From: Henckelia pumila
Taxonomy: Eukaryota > Streptophyta > Magnoliopsida > Lamiales > Gesneriaceae
Assembly: GCF_033568475.1 (NCBI RefSeq)
Contig: NC_133123.1
Coordinates: forward strand, 140,694,062-140,758,061
Direction of reading: 5' to 3'
DNA length: 64,000 nt
The notes beneath the pieces were generated by a model. It had not been told where the DNA came from. It made no database searches and saw only the letters and a list, made by a program, of their open reading frames with translations. Below, in pieces: positions 47,690 through 58,545 of the stretch; position 1 is the first letter of the stretch; every line of letters begins with the position of its first letter. A program made the translations under genes and the position numbers.

Positions 47690-50600
47690 TACGCACAACA
47701 CCCCCCCCTCTCTCTCACAAAATCTTAAAAAAATTGAAAGTTCGGTCAAGAAATGAGCGACAAGAAGCGGGATAGGTTCCACGATTTGACATTGAGTTGA
47801 CTTCAATACAAAATGGACAATAATTGGACATGTGTACTTCAATATGCATGCCCTTTTATTTCTTGCTATGCTATACTTCTTACCACAATCCGAGCTTTTG
47901 TTAATTGTTTAATCCCAATTATATATCGGATTGATGTTAAGTAAACCTTGGTGAAATTAGAGGTCCACAAATTTTAACGTGTCTTAATCTCATCTAAATT
48001 TTCATATTCATGCCATTTTTTGGTGTCCTTTCCTCTTATATCGAAACTTGCATAATAATCACAATCACACCTAAAGGTATGCTTGTCCCAACATAAAAAG
48101 TTAGATACAAATCTTATTATACATCACACATGTAGGCATATAAATAAGACGTCCTGTCACCTGTGTATATTTATTGAATCCCATAAGTACTTATTAATAT
48201 ACGCAAGTAAATTTAAGTTCACAATTTATTGATTAGATATCTTAAAACTAAAGATCTCTAGATTAAATTAAACCCATAAATCATTACATACACGTACGAT
48301 ACGATATAACTTCGTTTACTATCAAATCGTAACACATTAAAATTTACACTGTATGTATGTACAGAAATTAATATAATATATTGGCATAACAAAACAATAA
48401 AAATGAAATCGTGAACAAATATAATATAATTTTGAAACAAGAAATCTCATTAATTTTAATTAATGTGATTGTTGTCGTCGGTCGCTTCTCTGGTACTTGT
48501 CTTTTAATGAGCCCTGGGTTTATAATTGTTTTCACACCGAAAGGTAAAAGAAGTGGAATTTGTCATGAGTTTGTACCACAACTTTAAACCTGAACCTACG
48601 TGAACGACAAGTACAGAGTCCTCAATTATTTGCATGAAAATTTCATGATTTCTCGTTGAAAAATAAACAAGAAATCATTTATTTATTTATTTTTGAAAAT
48701 AATGATAAAAAAAATTAATAAAAAAAAAAGCTAATGATTCCGTGAATTCGTGTGGCTTAGCCAACTTTCGGAACACCATACCAATCAAGCTCAAGTCACG
48801 TCCAACTTTGTTCTTTTTAAAGCTTACATTCAAAGAAAAATAATTATATGTTTCAATTGTTGATTTCATGTGACTTTACTTAGCATACCATCAATTATTC
48901 TGTTTATTTATGTCTTGCTCCCTCGCTAAAAAATATATATAATAATCATCATTTTTTTTTTAAAAAAAAAAACAGATTTGTTACCAAAACTAGTCTACTG
49001 GGTCAACTAGTACTGTGCATCCGATATGGGTAAACTAGTACTATGTAACAAATATTCATTTTATGGTTTTTCTTAATCGATTGAATTTAATTTTATATAA
49101 ATTCATCAGTATAAGATTTACGGATAAAAATAACAAAAATTAATTTGAAAATCATATATATTTATTGATTGAGATATTTTATTGTTATGCTTTTATTTTA
49201 TCCATAAGATGGTTATCCACTAATGGCGTTATCTACTTTAGGGAAAATGAAGGGGAAAAAAAGATTTGGGGACCCGTTTGGACACGCGTTTTGAATGGGA
49301 TTTGGATGATAAAGTTTCCTTCGGAACTTTAATTTTGTGATTCCTTTTCTTGCGGAGAGAAGTTTTGAAAGGATAAATTAAAAGGGTCGCATATATATAT
49401 TTTTATACTAACTATTATCTTAAATTCTTAATCAATTCATATTTAAGTGCATCCAGTCCCGTTTTACGGCTATATAACGCAAGGGGATTAAGATAATTAG
49501 GTATTAATTAAGATAAGAGTTTAGTCGATACGTTGCCCCATGGACCCACAGGTTAATTTCCTTAATTTTATTAGTTATTCCATGGAGTAGCTTTAATTTA
49601 TACGCAATATGTGTGCATGTTATTATATATTATTTTAGAAAAAGAAATAAGATAACATTAAACTATGATAATAAATTCAAAGTCAAAAAATTTTGAAGTT
49701 ATTAAATTAAGATTTTAGTTAACTAATTTATTGTGATGGTTTATCCTTAAGACAAATAATACAAAACGGAAAAAAGAACTTGCGTTACTAGATCATGGCA
49801 TTAAAAGTTATACATCAACATATGACATATCTACTAGCCGATCGGATTTGGGACCGGGTTGGGATATTTTTTCACATATAGGACTAAAGGTGACGTAATT
49901 TAGTAATTATATAGACACGATGTGTATGCGTGTATTTAATTTTTATCTAAAATATAATTTTATATTTATACATAATATTTTTTTATGAAATATAATGATA
50001 TTAGAGTAATTTTTATTTGTTGATATGTTTTTTGATCACTACTTTATTGTTCTTTGTGATATTTTTAAATAATGATGGTCGTATGGGTATTTTTAAATTT
50101 AGATATGATAAAATGATAATTTTTAAATTTATTTTTATATTATTTTTTAAATGAAAAAAATAAATTTAAAAATTATTGAAAAATAATAATATTTATATAT
50201 ATAACATACAATAATAAATATATCATATAATTTAATATACACGCCGTGCATGTACGATTATATTAGTTATAATAATAGAGCAGTAAGATAAATTAAATTA
50301 AATTTTATAAGAGAATCTTCATTACTCAATAAATTGTAGTGGATTATCAAACTTTTTGGAATAATTTACTCACAGAAACTATCAACTCAATAGAAAATAA
50401 CGGCCCCTTTTAATTAATATTATTATATAGTCCTTTTTTTTTTACTATATTAATTAATATATATAATGTTGGTCGTGCTACGCTAAATGATTTTGCTGCC
50501 CACTCGTAGCTTCTTTTAAGTGATATCCCTCTAAATTTTATGAACGAAGGGTCACACGTTAAACTAGAATAAATAAACTTTAATGTTAGTGATACTTTTA

Positions 50601-50876
50601 TTTGAGTAAATAAATAAATATAGTAGTGATGCTTCGATTTGAATATATATATATATGTTTGTGCCATGGCTAGCTAGCCGCTCAACAAATTAATTTTTAG
50701 GCTATTTTAATTTTTTATTGGAGACCATTCGGCGGGTTTATATATACTCGGCCCACAATTTATTTAATTGAAAGGAATTTTATTCATTGATATTTTCGGT
50801 TCTAATTGATATTATTAGATTTTGTTTTTTAGACAAGATAATATATTTGGTAAATATTTTGTGTCTATCCTGTATA
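47690..50876. other. AT-rich spacer left of the SIRE-like element
   Basis: I see no supported gene. Short ORFs are AT-rich with no family features. A CT-rich run lies at 47701-47717. Confidence 0.6.
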
Positions 50877-51594
50877 TGTTAAAGATATATTTGCCAAAGT
50901 TAAATCTTGTCTTGATAAAGTGATTATTTGATATAATACAACTCGATATTATCAAGATTTGATTTGCAAGATTTGATAGAGTTTAATTCTTACTAAAAGA
51001 TAGTTGCTTATTCTTGTAGGACTCTATCTAAGAAAATCTTCAAGATTTGAATGCTAATCTATAAAAGGGGATTTCACGCACAAGATACAAAGGACTTCAG
51101 ACGATAATACACTGAGCATACTCTGAAGAATTCTGTTGAAGAATTTGAAGAACTCTGAAGCAAGGTTTGCAACCATCGTTGTTGCATGTCCCCGTGTTGC
51201 CGTTCGTGTTGAAGACATCAGAGACAACACTGTGGGAACTGTGTTGTTGAAGATCTTTTCTGTCTCTTCAATTTAGGCTACGGGAGTTGCATCCAATTTC
51301 TTTTATACTCTTTTGTATTTTAGGATGCAAGTTTGATTTCTTAACTTGTTGAAAAATTTAGGATTTAATGACTTTTCGTAAAATTACTAGGATTGCTTTG
51401 TTAGACTGATCTTACGTTTACTAGTAATATTTAGCCCTAAAGCACCCGCACAAGTTTTTATACTCGTGCAAAATTATTTACTTGTGTTTTATTTACGCTT
51501 TAAATTTCCGCCGCACTGTGTTGTCTGTGGTGTTATCACACAAAGGACAACACTGCATATTTTATATAATCAACCACGTACACCGTTTCTTTCA
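50877..51594 (+). repeat. 5' LTR of the SIRE-like element
   Basis: It begins TGTTAAAGATATATTTGCC and ends TTTCA two bases before the PBS (718 bp). A strong TATA box, CTATAAAAGGGG, lies at 51059-51070. Two copies of the element's palindrome are in its R/U5 part (51193-51232 and 51518-51555). The left border is judged from TG and family resemblance, as no partner LTR is available. Confidence 0.75.
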
Positions 51595-51596
51595 CG

Positions 51597-51609
51597 TGGC
51601 ATCAGAGCC
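51597..51609 (+). promoter_or_regulatory. primer binding site of the SIRE-like element
   Basis: TGGCATCAGAGCC differs at one base from the usual initiator tRNA-Met complement TGGTATCAGAGCC. It lies two bases after the LTR end. Confidence 0.85.
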
Positions 51610-51658
51610 ACCACTTGACTTTACTAAGTGAGTTCCTGGTTTGTGTTACAGGTTAGTT

Positions 51659-52853
51659 ATGGACACTCCGTACACAAGTGCAATTCGTCTACCTATTTTG
51701 GATGGAACAAATTACGGCCCTTGGAAATTGAAGACGAGCATGTACATTCAATCCATTGAGTCCAGGGCTTGGCAACGTGTTCTTGACGGTTGGTCACCAC
51801 TTATGAGATATGATGACGTATCAGGACCAAATCCAAGATCACAATAGACAACCGAGGTGAATACTGCGGCTATTATAATGCTAAATCTATTAATGCTATG
51901 TTTGTTTCTGTTGATATGAATATGTTTAATCTAATTGGTACTTGTACTTGTGCTAGGGATGCTTGGGAGAAACTGCAAACCCACTGTGAAGGCTCGAAAA
52001 GTGTTAAGAAGACAAAGATGCGTCTCATAACTTCAAAATTTGAGAAAATGAGAATGGAGGAAACAGATACCATCATGGAATATAATGGTAGGTTGAAAAG
52101 CCTTGAAAATGAAGCATCTGTTCTTGGTGATCCTATTTCGAACGAGAGACTTGTATCCAAAGTGCTTCGTTCTGTTCCCAAAAAATTTCACACCAAGGTT
52201 TGTGCGATAGATGAATCCAAAGATACATCTATAATGGGTTTGGATGAGTTAATAAGTTCTTTTCGCACATATGAGATGGAGTTGGAAGCCGAAGATGACT
52301 CCAAAGGTAAGTCTATTGCTTTTCAGGTTTCTAATGATGTTTACAATGATTTTTCTGAAGTTCAACAGGAAGTAAAGGAATCTGATCTTGAAGAGAATTC
52401 GATTGCTTTGATCTCGAAGAAGTTCACTGATTATCTCAAGGTAATGAAAGAAAAGAAGATGTGAAAGGTGCACAACCTTCAAACTTTCCTAAATTGCCTA
52501 CTTCAGAAAAACCTCAAAAACATGCTGCTACTCGAAGACCTCGTCAAAGGTATGAAGGTAAGTTTCAGTCCTCAAGTAAAATTTTTGATAATGTTCAATG
52601 CAGAGAATGTAAGGGATATGACCACTATGCTTATGAATGCGCAAATCGCTTTCGGAAAGGTATGAATGTTTCTCTGAGTGATGATGATTCTGAAGAAGAA
52701 CAAGAAAAGGTTGAACAGGCAGATCTCGTATCTTTTACTGCTTTACTGAAAAGTAAGAAAAATTTTCAGATCAATCCACTCGGTGTTGGCTCCGGTGTTG
52801 CAACACCTGGACTTCTAACCTTGATAATTCCAGTAATCATGAAGAACAAGTAG
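51659..52853 (+). pseudogene. SIRE-like gag with stops and frameshifts
   Basis: The ATG at 51659 opens a copia gag N-terminus (LPILDGTNYGPWKLKTSMYI). An in-frame TAG at 51845-51847 replaces an expected Trp, and a frameshift follows within ~35 bases. The UBN2/gag core continues at 51898-52464 (WEKLQTHCEGSKSVKKTKMR, IMEYNGRLKSLENE). Another shift near 52460 leads to a basic region with a CCHC knuckle (CRECKGYDHYAYEC, ~52603-52644). The frame then reaches a stop at 52853 after palindrome copy 3. Gag would build the element's particle; this copy cannot. Confidence 0.88.
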
Positions 52854-52897
52854 CTGATCCTTATACTCTGGAAGGTATTCAAAAACTCTATGAAGAG

Positions 52898-55800
52898 TTG
52901 TACAGTGATTGGAACAAGAGGAATCAGTTGAGCACAACCCTTACAAAAGAGAATACTGAATTGAAAGCTGCTGTGGCTAGATTGGAAGTTCTCATGAGTA
53001 AGAAAGATCTGGAATTAGGGTTGCTGAATTCTGAACTTGAAAGAGCAAAAAAAAAACACTTGATAAATTTAATTCTAGTTCAAGCAAACTTGATTCCATT
53101 TTGACTATGGGTAAGAATGATAATTTTGGTCTTGGTTTTAAAGAAAGTGTTTTTGAAACTGGTGAATCTTCCAAATCACTAGTGTTTGTGAAGGAAGGTA
53201 ATGATTCCTTGAACCATCCTTCAACTGCTTCGAAAGGTAAGAAACCCATTGTTGAAAAGAATGTTTCTGTTCCTAAGCCAAAACAATGGAAGCATCCTTT
53301 TGTGTGTCATTATTGCCTCAAACCTGTTCATATCAGGCCTTTTTGTCGAAAGCTGAAGAATGACTATGTTTTGTGTGAATCTAAGCAGGTGTTGCCCCCC
53401 GTGTTGCTCAACACCAAGAGCAACACTGGCAGCAAGAGGCCCACTGTGAAGAAAGTTTGGATACAAAAGCATGATGTTATATGTTTTGTTATTTATACTT
53501 TCTTGAAAGCTAACACTGCAAAAAATTGGTATTTTGATAGTGGAAGCTCTCGGCACATGACAGGTTTGAAAGATCACCTCACGGACTATATTGAACAGAA
53601 TGGTGGTAGAGTGACCTATGGAGGTGGTGCAAAAAGAAGAATAGTTGGCAAAGGAACACTCAATGTGGAAGGGTTTCCAAATCTTCATAACGTCTTACAC
53701 GTCGAAGGACTTAATGCAAATTTAATTTCAATTAGTCAACTGTGTGATGATGACTTTCATGTGAAGTTTGATAAACATAATTGTGAAATTTTTGATAATG
53801 CTAACTGTTGTGTTATGACAAGTACAAGATCAGATGATAATTGCTACCAACTCGGTGAAGAATTGGCATGTAGACACTTAAAGGTTGATGAGTTTAATCT
53901 ATGGCACCAAAATCTTGGACATGTGAATTTCAAGACCTTAAAGAATATGAGTAAGTTTGAAGCTGTCAGAGGTCTTCGCAATCTAAAGTCTGGTGTTCCA
54001 TATGTTTGTGGTGCATTCCAAAAAGGTAAGCAAACCCGTGTTGCACACCCCGTGTTACAACACTGTGGGACAACACGGTGTCTTGGACTTTTGCACATGG
54101 ATTTGATGGGTCCTATGGAAGTCGAAAGCTATGGAGCTAAAAAGTATTCTTTGGTATGTGTTGATGATTTTTCTCGTTTTACATGGGTCAGATTTCTTAG
54201 AGAAAAATCAGACACTTTTGATGTTTTTAAGAAGTTGTTTACCAAGATTACTAACCTACATACTTTGACTGTAGCAAGAATCAGAACCGATCATGGAAAG
54301 GAATTTGAGAACTCATCTTTTTCTTCTTTGTGTGATAAGAAGGGCATCTCACAGGAGTTCTCTGCCCCAAAAACTCCTCAACAAAATGGAATTGCCGAAA
54401 GGAAGAATAGGACGTTGCAGGAGATGGCTAGGGTGATGATGAGCTCAAAAAATATCTCCAAGAGATTTTGGGCAGAAGAATTAAACACAGCATGTCATAT
54501 TTCCAATCGTGTGTATTTGAGAAGTGGTTCTTCGATGACTTCCTATGAAATTCTCATAGGAAAGAAGCCAAATCTCACTTATTTTCATATCTTTGGCTGT
54601 GTATGCTATGTTTTGAATGATAGAAATCACCTAGCAAAATTTGATTCCAAAAGTGATAAGTGTTTATTCTTTGGTTATTCTACTAATAGTCGTGCATATA
54701 GGATGTATAACCTTAGGACCAGAACAATTATGAAATCTATTAATGTTGTTTTTGATGATGGTGCAGATCTCAAAGGAAAAACTGCTGAAGATGATATTGA
54801 AGGCTTGCTGGAAATTCCTCCCGAAGAACACAGTGTTGTCCCGGATGTTACAATACCAAACACAACACTGGTTCCTCCAGAAACTGTCCATGAGGAAAAT
54901 TCCCAAAATATTGAGGAAGCTGAGATGATTACTGAAAAGGACATTCCAAGCAAGATACAGAAGAATCATCCATCATCACAGATTATTGGAGATGTTCATG
55001 GAACAAGGCAAACCTGAGCTAAGGACAAAGTTGACTACCGCAAGATGGTTGGGTTAGTATGCATGAGTTCCGTGTACTCACAGGTAATGCATTCCCGTTT
55101 TGTTTCCAATATTGAACCCAAGAATGTCAATGATGTTTTGAATGATGAATATTGGGTAAATGCCATGCATGAAGAACTTGAGCAATTTGTTCGAAATGAT
55201 GTTTGGTTTTTGGTTCCACCTCCTGATCATGGTAATGTCATTGGTACAAAATGGATTTTCAAAAATAAAACCGATGAATCAGGAAACATCATTAGGAACA
55301 AAGCAAGGTTGGTTGCTCAAGGGTATACGCAGGTTGAGGGGGTTGATTTTGATGAGACCTTCGCTCCTGTTGTTCGCATTGAGTCAGTCCGACTATTGCT
55401 AGCTATTGCATATCATATGGGTATAAAACTTTACCAAATGGATGTGAAGAGTGCATTTTTTAATGGTATTTTAAATGAGGAAGTGTATGTGAAGCAACCC
55501 AAAGACTTTGAGGATCCACACCACTTGGATCATGTTTACAAGTTGAAGAAGGCACTCTATGGCTTGAAGCAAGCTCCACGAGCATGGTATGGTAGGTTGA
55601 CCGAATATTTGCTCGAAATTGGCTTCAAAGGAGGTGAGGTTGACAAAACCCTTTTTATTCAAAAGGCCAGAGGTGAAATACTTATTTGTCATGTTTATGT
55701 GGATGACATTATCTTTGGTGCCTCTTCTCAAAAGCATGTTGATAGTTTTGTTGAATGCATGTCTTCTACTTTTGAAATGAGCATTGTAGGAGAGTTAACC

Positions 55801-56638
55801 TTTTTTCCTTGGATTGCAAGTTAAGCAAACAAATGATGGGATTTTTCTTTGTCAAAATAAGTATGCAAAGAATTGGTGAAAAAGTTTTGCAAAGAGAATG
55901 TTAAGAACATGAAAACTCCTATGGGCTCGAGTGAAAAATTAGGAAAAGACATTGTTGCGGCTGGTGTTGACAACACCATGTATCGCAGCATGATAGGGAG
56001 TCTTTTGTATTTGACTTCTAGTCGTCCTGATATCATTTTCAGTGTGTGTTTATGTACTAGGTACCAATCTGATCCAAAGGTAACCCATTTAAAAGCTGTT
56101 ATGAGAATTTTGAAATATGTTTCGGGTACATTGGAGTTGGGATTGTGGTATACGAGGGAAACCAACACTAACCTTGTAGGTTTTAGTGATGCTGATTAGG
56201 CTGGTGATGTGAATGATAGAAAAAACACTACGGATAGGTGTTTTTATCTTGACAATAATTTGGTTTCATGGTATAGTCGTAAGCAAAATTGTGTGTCACT
56301 TTCGACTGCTGAATCTGAATATGTGGCAGCCGGAAGTTGTTGCTCACAACTTCTTTGGATGAACCAAATGATTGAAGACTATGGTTTTAAGAGTGAACCC
56401 CCCCATTTTTTATTGTGATAATTCGAGTGCTATTGATATATCAAAGAATCCAGTTCAACACTCACGCACAAAACACATTGACATTCGTCATCACTTTATT
56501 CGAGATTTGGTAGAGAAAGGTATGATTCGAATGGAGTTTGTTGGAACCAATAACCAATTGACAGACATTTTTACTAAAGCATTAGATCATGAGAGATTCT
56601 CAACTCTTCGAAGGTCTCTCAGCATGTGTGCATTATAA
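52898..56638 (+). pseudogene. SIRE-like pol with several stops and frameshifts
   Basis: After a coiled-coil-like region (52898-53104) the long frame 53101-55017 carries a second CCHC-like motif (CHYCLKPVHIRPFC, ~53306), protease (DSGSSRHM, ~53540) and GAG-pre-integrase (HQNLGHVNFKTL). It then has the integrase core with Asp in VDDFSRF, Asp in RTDHGKEF and Glu in QQNGIAERKNR. TGA at 55015-55017 ends it. RT follows at 55045-55824 (YVDDIIFG). Then come one-base shifts in a T-run (~55800) and near 55870, TAG at 56197-56199 inside the RNase H DADWAG-type motif, and a shift in a C-run (~56400). RNase H ends at 56636-56638. Palindrome copies 4-7 lie inside it. Confidence 0.92.
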
Positions 56639-57671
56639 TCCTTTGCATGTGTTGTCTGCGGTGTTATAACACTACCGACAACACTGTTGTTTTTCTTGTC
56701 ATGAATTTTTAGGATTTTAGGCATTCTGCACTCACTCTGTTATGTGTAGTGTTTAAATCCCTGTTTCATTGATTCAATCAATGCCAAGTTTTTCTGCAAA
56801 TTTTTTATTGAACACACACTGGCCCTTGTAAATCGAACTCTGACTAAACCACTAAGTAGTTGAGGGATGTACGCGTATTCTATGTTTTTGTCCCATGTGA
56901 AAGGTGGTTTCGCAAATTTAGTGTTCAACTTTTTAAAGTTTGATGACCAATGTCATATATACAAGCTTTATAAATAATCGGAAGAAAATGGAAAAAGCTA
57001 CCTAATTGAGTCCAATGAAGACTGTTCTTTTAGTGTGCAGGCTACCACTTCTGGAATTTTTCTGAAAACAAGGGTAATCAAGTGTGTAAGTCTCAAATGC
57101 TTTTTGAAAAACTATGGTGTTGTTGATGATGTTGGCAACATGAGAGGCAACACTGCACTTGTAAACATATCTTGTGCCTGTGATTGCATTCTTATTTTAT
57201 GTTACATTCTGTTTAGGCATAAAATAGGCTATGCATATGCATTTTTGTTAATAGGGTTCTGTTTTTGGGTAAGGTTCTAAATAGACAAATTTTAGTGATT
57301 TACCCTATTTACTAAAAATTGAATTTTTGTGATTGCCTTTTGTTTCAGTGGAGTTAGGCTGATGTGGAGGTAATTTTGAAAGATTTGGGCTAAAATATTT
57401 ATCTCGAATTATTTCCTTATTTATGGGATTTTATCTCTTAAATATCGGCTTTTAAAATTTTGGCCGTTTAGGAAAGTTACCGTTGTAACTTGAGGGAGAT
57501 CAGGGATCAGGGTAATTATGGGTTTGTTAGGAGAATATTACCGTTTGTGATAAGGGTTCTATATATGAGTTTTCGTGATTATCGGGCATTATCATCTTCT
57601 CAAATTGCTTTATTCCCGATCAAGTCTTCTGCAAACCCTACATCCTTCTTTCTCTAAAATTTTTATTTGCC
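56639..57671. other. non-coding spacer between pol and the extra ORF of the SIRE-like element
   Basis: It holds palindrome copies 8 and 9. The rest is T-rich sequence without a recognised gene. An AG acceptor-like T/C-rich tract ending near 57056 might serve a spliced mRNA for the extra ORF; this is only a suggestion. Confidence 0.5.
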
Positions 57672-58545
57672 ATGGCAGGCTTTGATCCATAGGATATTAG
57701 AAGTGATATGGGCCATAAAGAACCCGATGTTGCCGCCAGTGTTGCAACACCGGAGAACCCAACTTCCACCCCTTCTCTGCCGATCGTTCCAGTACCCATG
57801 GAACCCGTTCCTCTCGCTGTTCTCATGCCAAGAGAACCAGGGAACGCGATTGATTTGGAGAATCCTCCTGATTTCTCCATTTTGACTAGGGTTAATCTTC
57901 CTCCACCGATTTCTCGCCGATCAAAAAGGCAGGCAGGTTACAACCCTGATTTCACCCAATCTAAAAGGTTTTACAAGGGTCTTCGCATCTCCATGGCTAA
58001 AGAAGATCGCAGCTCCCGTGACGATTCTGATGATGCCAACTACGAATTTGTGGCGAGGAAGAAACCCTCTGGTTCTGCTGCTGCCTCTGCCTCAGCTCCT
58101 ATTGTTGAATCTGCGTCTGAGAGTGATGATTCAAGCACTTCTGGTGATGCTCTGCCTAAGGATGCTCCTGAAAAAATTGTACCTCAGGAAGCTGCTGGTT
58201 CCGATGAAGATGCCACCTTGGCACAAATTTTGGAAAGCCTTAAGCAAGATATTGGAGATGAAGAAGACTCAGAAGATATTTCCAGCATGGATGATGATGA
58301 AGACACTCTGGACCAAGAGGTTGTGTCTACTGCTGATGCCCGTGTTGCTGTTGGTGCTGACAACACCACGGACAACACTGTTGATGAGGACTATGACATG
58401 GATGCTGCTCATTCCCTCATGTTTTACTCTGGTGATGCTGCTGCTGTTTGGCCTCTCGTCGCTCATAGAGGTCTACTGGATGAGAGGAACATTGATGTAC
58501 TCTCCTATGATAGGTGCAATTTGATTGATTTTTTGAAGAAGGATG
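57672..58545 (+). pseudogene. extra 3' ORF of the SIRE-like element (env-like position), 3'-truncated
   Basis: The probable native ATG is at 57672. An in-frame TAG follows at 57690-57692, and the frame is open again from 57708. The product is Pro-rich, then basic (ISRRSKRQAG), then Ser/Asp/Glu-rich, and ends in VWPLVAHRGLLDERNIDVLS, a phrase I associate with extra ORFs of plant retrotransposons. SIRE elements carry an ORF in this place, sometimes called env-like; no signal peptide is visible. The ORF runs into gypsy RT sequence at ~58545, where a TGA (58548-58550) ends it. Palindrome copies 10 and 11 lie in it, tying it to the upstream pol. Confidence 0.72.

Larger units (their letters stand above)
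51193..58380. repeat. eleven dispersed two-tier palindromes
   Basis: Copies: 51193-51232, 51518-51555, 52783-52807, 53389-53428, 54038-54078, 54833-54870, 55951-55977, 56649-56686, 57117-57155, 57727-57751 and 58341-58380. The plan is outer arm GTGTTG(T/C)C, 3-5 nt, inner hairpin GTGTTNNAACAC, 3-5 nt, outer arm G(A/G)CAACACTG, about 38-41 nt in all. Copies 2 and 8 are nearly perfect; 3, 7 and 10 keep mainly the left arm and inner hairpin. They occur in the LTR, gag, pol, spacer and extra ORF, and I saw none outside this element. Confidence 0.88.
50877..58545 (+). mobile_element. SIRE-like Ty1/copia retrotransposon, 3' end lost
   Basis: The order is 5' LTR, PBS, gag, pol and then an extra ORF between pol and the missing 3' LTR. 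An extra 3' ORF and the pol sequence type (YVDDIIFGA, SLSTAESEYVAAGSCC) point to the SIRE/Maximus lineage. The element stops abruptly near 58545, where gypsy RT begins. No second copy of the 50877 LTR is in the window. All coding parts are broken. Eleven copies of a short two-tier palindrome are spread along it. Confidence 0.88.

Noticed and set aside
46452..47842. Two similar minus-strand ORFs of 80 and 115 codons
   Set aside because: Their similarity comes only from the direct duplication. The frames cross AT-rich non-coding and MITE sequence.
51193..58380. The palindromes as hAT or MITE insertions
   Set aside because: They lack target duplications and are too short, and they occur only inside one element.
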